From: CAZTVF01 sp964616985
Lineage (GTDB): Bacteria > Planctomycetota > Phycisphaerae > SM23-33
Assembly: GCA_964616985.1 (NCBI GenBank)
Contig: CAZTVF010000196.1
Span: 1 to 5,630 of the forward strand
DNA length: 5,630 nucleotides
Direction of reading: 5' to 3'
Shown: positions 4,664 through 5,630 of the stretch, piece after piece
Position numbering within the stretch: the first letter of the stretch is position 1
How the letters are laid out: each line of letters starts with the position of its first letter
Made by a program: the position numbers and the translations under genes
The notes under the pieces: generated by a model
Database searches by the model: none
What the model saw: only the letters and a program-made list of their open reading frames with translations
Told to the model about the DNA's origin: nothing

Positions 4664-5630
4664 ATGCTTCAGGATCCCGTTCAGGACATCTTGGATAGGC
4701 TTGGGACGGTCAAGCAGACCAGCCGCACACAGTGGCAGGCCCGTTGTCCCGCGCACGAAGACCAGCACGCCAGCCTGTGCATTGGGCGCGGCGACGATGG
4801 TCGCGCGCTGATCAAGTGCCAGGCGGGCTGCTCGTCCATGCAGGTGTGCAGCGCGTTGGACCTGCCCATGCGGGCCCTGTTCCCGCCGAAGTCGCAGCAG
4901 GACAAGCCCGAGCGGATCGTCGCCACCTACGACTATCACGACGCCGACGGCAATCTGCTGTTCCAGTGCGTCCGCTTCGAGCCTAAGGATTTTCGACAGC
5001 GCCGGCCCGATGGCAGCGGCGGATGGACCTGGAAGATCAACGGCTCGCCCCGGGTGCTTTATCGCCTGCCGCAGCTATTGAAGGCCGACCCCGCACAGTG
5101 GGTCTTCATCGTTGAGGGCGAAAAGGACGTCGACAATCTCCTGGCCGCGGGCCTGGTGGCGACCACCAACCCCATGGGCGCCGGCAAGTGGTCAAAACTC
5201 TCCGACGACAGCGCCCTGCACGGTCGACGCGTGGCGATCTTGCCGGATAAGGACGAGGTCGGCCGCAGCCACGCCCGGGATGTTGCCGGTCGGCTCTACG
5301 GCAAGGCCGCCGAGCTGAAGGTGCTGGAATTGCCCGGCGACGGCAAGGATGTCACCGACTGGCTTTCCGCCGGCGGAACGGCAGAAGAACTCCTGGCGCT
5401 GGCCGAAGCCGCAGAACAGCACCAGCCCCCAGGCGATCGGCAGTTGGACGTCGCGCCGGACCTCCCGGTCGGCCAATTCCTCAACGACCTCTACGGCAAC
5501 GCCGATCGCTTCGTGCAACTCTACGGCCCGGACGTCCACTGGTGCGAATCGCGGGGCAAGTGGTACGTCTGGGACGGGCGGATCTGGCAGCCCGACGCCA
5601 TTCGAGAAGTGCAACGCATGGCGGAGCTCA
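4664..5630 (+). CDS. Phage primase with CHC2-type zinc finger, Toprim and D5_N start (3' partial)
   Basis: The frame is open from ATG 4664 to the window end, 322 codons, with a G-rich site (GGGGG, 4655-4659) before the start. A CHC2-type zinc finger is visible with C28-x2-H31 (RCPAHED) and C52-x3-C56 (KCQAGC). After a domain with beta-strand character (residues 84-135), a Toprim domain has EGEKD at 151-155 and LPDKDEVGR at 193-201, so E151 and D195/D197 are in place for metal binding. GDGKDVTDWL follows at about 222-231. The last 50 residues (LYGNADRFVQLY, then WCESRGKWYVWDGRIWQPDA) match the start of the D5_N region in phage and plasmid primase-helicases. The SF3 helicase or further domain would lie beyond 5630. 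Its function is synthesis of RNA primers, likely with origin unwinding. Confidence 0.88.
   Translation, partial: MLQDPVQDILDRLGTVKQTSRTQWQARCPAHEDQHASLCIGRGDDGRALIKCQAGCSSMQVCSALDLPMRALFPPKSQQDKPERIVATYDYHDADGNLLFQCVRFEPKDFRQRRPDGSGGWTWKINGSPRVLYRLPQLLKADPAQWVFIVEGEKDVDNLLAAGLVATTNPMGAGKWSKLSDDSALHGRRVAILPDKDEVGRSHARDVAGRLYGKAAELKVLELPGDGKDVTDWLSAGGTAEELLALAEAAEQHQPPGDRQLDVAPDLPVGQFLNDLYGNADRFVQLYGPDVHWCESRGKWYVWDGRIWQPDAIREVQRMAEL

Noticed and set aside
1..5630. CRISPR array, transposase or insertion-sequence ends
   Set aside because: No regularly spaced direct repeats, transposase motifs or terminal inverted repeats were seen. The Cas4-like cysteine cluster alone does not imply CRISPR.

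Overview
The window reads as the early (recombination and replication) part of a bacteriophage or prophage genome from a high-GC bacterium. The evidence is the tightly packed, all plus-strand layout, Shine-Dalgarno sites of AGGAG type before nearly every gene, many small ORFs with overlapping stop and start codons, and the protein types. No integrase, capsid, tail or ribosomal gene is visible. The host cannot be named from this sequence.

Left block (1-3532), six genes. It opens with the tail end of a probable RecB/Cas4-type PD-(D/E)XK nuclease that keeps its C-terminal cysteine cluster. Next come a ParB-family protein, a second protein with a ParB/DGQHR-like box, an AAA_24/Sak4-like RecA-fold ATPase, and a two-part protein that may be a phage single-stranded-DNA-binding protein of the DUF669 kind. 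Nuclease, Sak4-like ATPase and possible ssDNA binder together suggest a phage homologous-recombination cassette. The two ParB-like proteins may regulate transcription, segregate DNA or act on DNA.

Middle (3533-3709), a 177-base gap without a convincing gene. It holds a 64-nt tRNA-like sequence with a good T arm and a mostly paired acceptor stem but a shrunken interior, followed by two GC-rich hairpins.

Right block (3710-5630), five plus-strand ORFs: a 63-aa unknown, a 66-aa protein resembling ribosome modulation factor (RMF), a VRR-NUC endonuclease, a 72-aa two-CxxC zinc-ribbon-like protein, and a large primase with CHC2-type zinc finger, Toprim domain and the start of a D5_N-like region, cut off by the window end. 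Four of the five junctions are overlaps or a one-base gap, so the block is probably one translationally coupled operon.

The main oddities are a perfect 11-bp inverted repeat inside the parB-like gene, written in otherwise unused codons, and the miniature tRNA-like element between the two blocks.
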